Shown piece after piece: positions 61,502-64,000 of a DNA stretch of 64,000 nt (position 1 is the first letter of the stretch; each line of letters starts with the position of its first letter). The stretch is from contig JAQISU010000022.1 of the NCBI GenBank assembly GCA_029339505.1, positions 14,586,001 through 14,650,000 on the forward strand, in the 5' to 3' direction. A program made the translations under genes and the position numbers. This stretch comes from Unio delphinus. Taxonomy: Eukaryota; Mollusca; Bivalvia; Unionida; Unionidae. The notes below the pieces were generated by a model, which worked only from the letters and a program-made list of their open reading frames with translations, had not been told where the DNA came from and searched no databases.

Positions 61502-62713
61502 TATGTCAAACAGTCATATCAAGGTTTCTCAGTGTATTATCCTCATCTGTATTTTATGCCAGATCAGCATCATTTGTTCAATATTTAAAGGTCTTATGCT
61601 TTCTGTTAAAGTTGGTCAAATTTTTTCACATGGCTTTTGGGGAATGAAGCTTTTTAATAGTTTGCTTTTGTATTTTCCGTCGGATTATACAAATCTGAAA
61701 GCCATTCATGTCAAAATGCTTTCTTTCAAATTTAGTCAAATTCTGTTAAGCAAGTTTTGAGAAAGATTTTTTTTTTCAAGAAGGATCTTGTTTTCTGATG
61801 ATTTTGTGCATATTTCATGGCAGGTTGGCATCATGCTTTTTTTATTTTCTTGAATTCAGTACAGCACATTATTTTGGGGAGGGGGGATTTCAATCAAGAC
61901 TTTCGATTTTAATTTGGTAGTAAATGCTGCCATATTTGAGAGTGAATTGCTATATTTTGTACAAACCTGAAAGACCTTTAGGCAAGAATGTTCCTAATCA
62001 ACTGGGATGTTGCTAAAAGTTATTCCTTTTTAATAAAAGGTACTATTTTTAAGAGTGGATCAAAATCATTTATACAAACGTGATATGGTTAGATTCTGTT
62101 GAGCAGTTTTTGTAAAGTCATTTAAAGACTTCAGTTTTCAGTAACAGCTGCCAAATTTCAATGGATTTGCATTGTATGAATTAAAAAAGCATTCATATAG
62201 GTTAAAACTATGGTGCTTTATAATAAATTAATTGAGGTTTTCCCATTTTTATAACTGTTATTTTAAAGTACATTTTCCTTTAAAAAACTGTTATTGATAA
62301 ATAGGACCTACAACTTAATGCATGTATTTTTCATTTATCCAATCACACTTTGGAGATAAGTCAATCTATATTCATTTGCAAATAAATGATATAAACAAGT
62401 TTAAATAAATGTTATAAGGACTAAATTCAGAAAATTCATTTTTATTAAAGTTACAAAACAATCAGCAAAGCTTGCATGATTTTACGTTTCTCCACGTTCA
62501 TGTTTGTGATCAACAGTGTCGAGAAGATTAAGAAACAAAACATCCAATTCATCAAAATCCATATGCATGCACAAAAAAGTAAATTTATCCCAAATGGACA
62601 AACAAGCTGTTTGACTATTAATAACATCTAAACCAACCTGTTATACAAGTGTCATATCACTGAACCATCCGAATCTGATAAATTAATAATGTTGTCTACA
62701 TCACTGTCTGAGC

Positions 62714-63910
62714 TACCGTATTTTGTTGTGTATAACGCGCACTTTTTTTACCTAATTTTCTTATGTTAAGTCGGGGGTGCGCGTTGTATACAAGAACTAA
62801 AAAAAAAAGATTTTTTCCAGGTCGATCTGAAGAGGATGAAGGCACTCACTACTTGTGAAATATTAAATCCATTGTACATTGCATTGTAACTAAAATGTTT
62901 ACCGGTACTAGCCGTATTAAAGAAATAAATAATGCTTACAAATAGTCTTGTTCTTTGATTGCTTATGTTAATAAACTGGTTTCATTTCACGTCACTGTGT
63001 TAAGTTTTGTTCTGTGCCACGGCCGGAAATACGTGTACATAACGACTGGCAATTTGTTCAAAAGCTGTGCAAAGTGCCGCATTGGAGCGAAACAAATACC
63101 ACTGTGTGGATTACCATACTTGTTCCATAAATGTTCAGTACCGTATTCCATAACTGTTGATCTAATCGAATTTTTCTTCATTTATTATTGGTCGAATTGA
63201 AATATAATATGCGTAAAATTCAACTAGTGTTAATGTTCTCATCAGAGCATCTGTTGGGGACATATATATTTTTGCGACTACGGGTTCTTTCTTACGGGAA
63301 CACTGATACGTTGTGGAACAAAATAATCAATGTATGAAGTCGGGAAACATTTTTTTCCTCTTTGGAAAATAAGCTTGTTACTTAGTTTTATTTCTCATCT
63401 TAAATCATAGTATTTGAGATATCTTTGCGATTATACAGTGATCAATGGCTTCAATGCTTCATCGACTCAGTGTGATCTTTTCACGGTAATCGGCGCCAGG
63501 TAAGCTTTGATGCGCTCAACATAGTTACAATGCTTTGTCTCGGTGAGCAGTATTTAATTGATTCAGGACATACAGCGACTTTTCGAAAGTGATGAAGACA
63601 AAGTGGAATTTGAGGGATTTGATGCAATAGACTGCGTCAACTAGACGAACATTTAAAGGGCCCTTTTAAGGGCCAACAATAAAATCGGAAAGATACAATA
63701 TCAATATTGCCACTTTTTCATTCACTATCTAAAATGACCAACTGTTGTTGCACTATGAAAACGAAGCGAAATAGCGGTAGTCAAAATTTTAAAATGCATT
63801 ATATCACATGCGCGTTATACGGCAGAACTACGTTTTTTCCACTTATTTTGGGTCGAAAATCGGGGTGCGCCTTATACATCAGTGCGCGTTATACACACCA
63901 AAATACGGTA
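62714..63910. mobile_element. 1.2-kb TIR element, TACCGTATTTT family
   Basis: Left end TACCGTATTTTGTTGTGTAT and right end, in complement, TACCGTATTTTGGTGTGTAT match over about 30 bp with one mismatch. Inner GGTGCGC / GCGCACC and CTTATAC phrases extend the symmetry. TA at both ends fits a TA duplication. Inside, near 63,570-63,640, a short plus-strand frame reads LFESDEDKVEFEGFDAID, like the acidic leader of some transposases, but no catalytic domain remains. Related to 43,190-44,002. Confidence 0.85.
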
Positions 63911-64000
63911 TATCTGACTTTTTGAAACCTTCACATTCATAATTCTAACCATCCAAACTCTTAAGTGCTTAATGAAACCCATTATCTCCATTTTGATTAG

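Larger units (their letters stand above)
55018..62713. other. Gene-free stretch upstream of the first known exon
   Basis: I looked on the minus strand for a BTB domain exon (CDV, AHR.VLAA patterns) and did not find one. The region holds the SINE, MITE, microsatellite and tandem-repeat features listed separately. From 61,500 to 62,150 there are also loosely repeated phrases such as GTCAAATTCTGTTAAGC. The first IVNS1ABP exons may lie beyond the window. Confidence 0.5.

Overview
This is a window of animal nuclear DNA: AT-rich, intron-dominated and loaded with transposon relics and simple repeats. No operon-like or bacterial gene organisation is visible. Spliced exons, tRNA-derived SINE copies, a LINE with an APE-type endonuclease, and hAT and other cut-and-paste elements all point to an invertebrate metazoan. 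The SINE and LINE text looks most like mollusc (bivalve) genomes to me, but that is recollection, not a search result.

The one well-supported host gene is on the minus strand, from about 55,017 down to 20,239. Nine coding exons, all with consistent GT-AG junctions and matching phases, encode the BACK domain, a linker, six kelch repeats and an acidic tail of the orthologue of IVNS1ABP (a BTB-BACK-kelch protein). The exons for the N-terminal BTB domain were not found; they must lie beyond 64,000 or be hidden in 55-64 kb. The recovered part is 1,613 coding bases (about 537 residues) spread over nearly 35 kb.

Most of that spread is transposon insertion into introns. The 7.4-kb intron holds a 3,146-bp hAT-like transposon (21,926-25,071) and a SINE split by a 549-bp insertion. 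The 8.0-kb intron holds a 4,053-bp transposon of a family I could not name (31,517-35,569). The 9.2-kb intron holds a third transposase-like pseudogene (45,995-48,688) and a 975-bp minisatellite. All three transposase genes are broken by frameshifts or stops, and all show the D...D...CxxH layout of RNase H-fold transposases.

Region by region: 1-5.6 kb is gene-free with microsatellites and a 142-bp MITE; 5.6-8.1 kb is a dead LINE; 8.1-20.2 kb is gene-free with a SINE head, an internally deleted hAT copy and a local duplication; 20.2-55.0 kb is the kelch gene and its invaded introns; 55-64 kb is gene-free with SINEs, small MITEs, tandem repeats and a 1.2-kb terminal-inverted-repeat element. No rRNA, intact tRNA or CRISPR array was seen. 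The most unusual points are the two insertions sharing a 6-bp target duplication and terminal motif, the unnamed transposons, and a tandem repeat that multiplies a splice-donor-like motif next to an IVNS1ABP exon.
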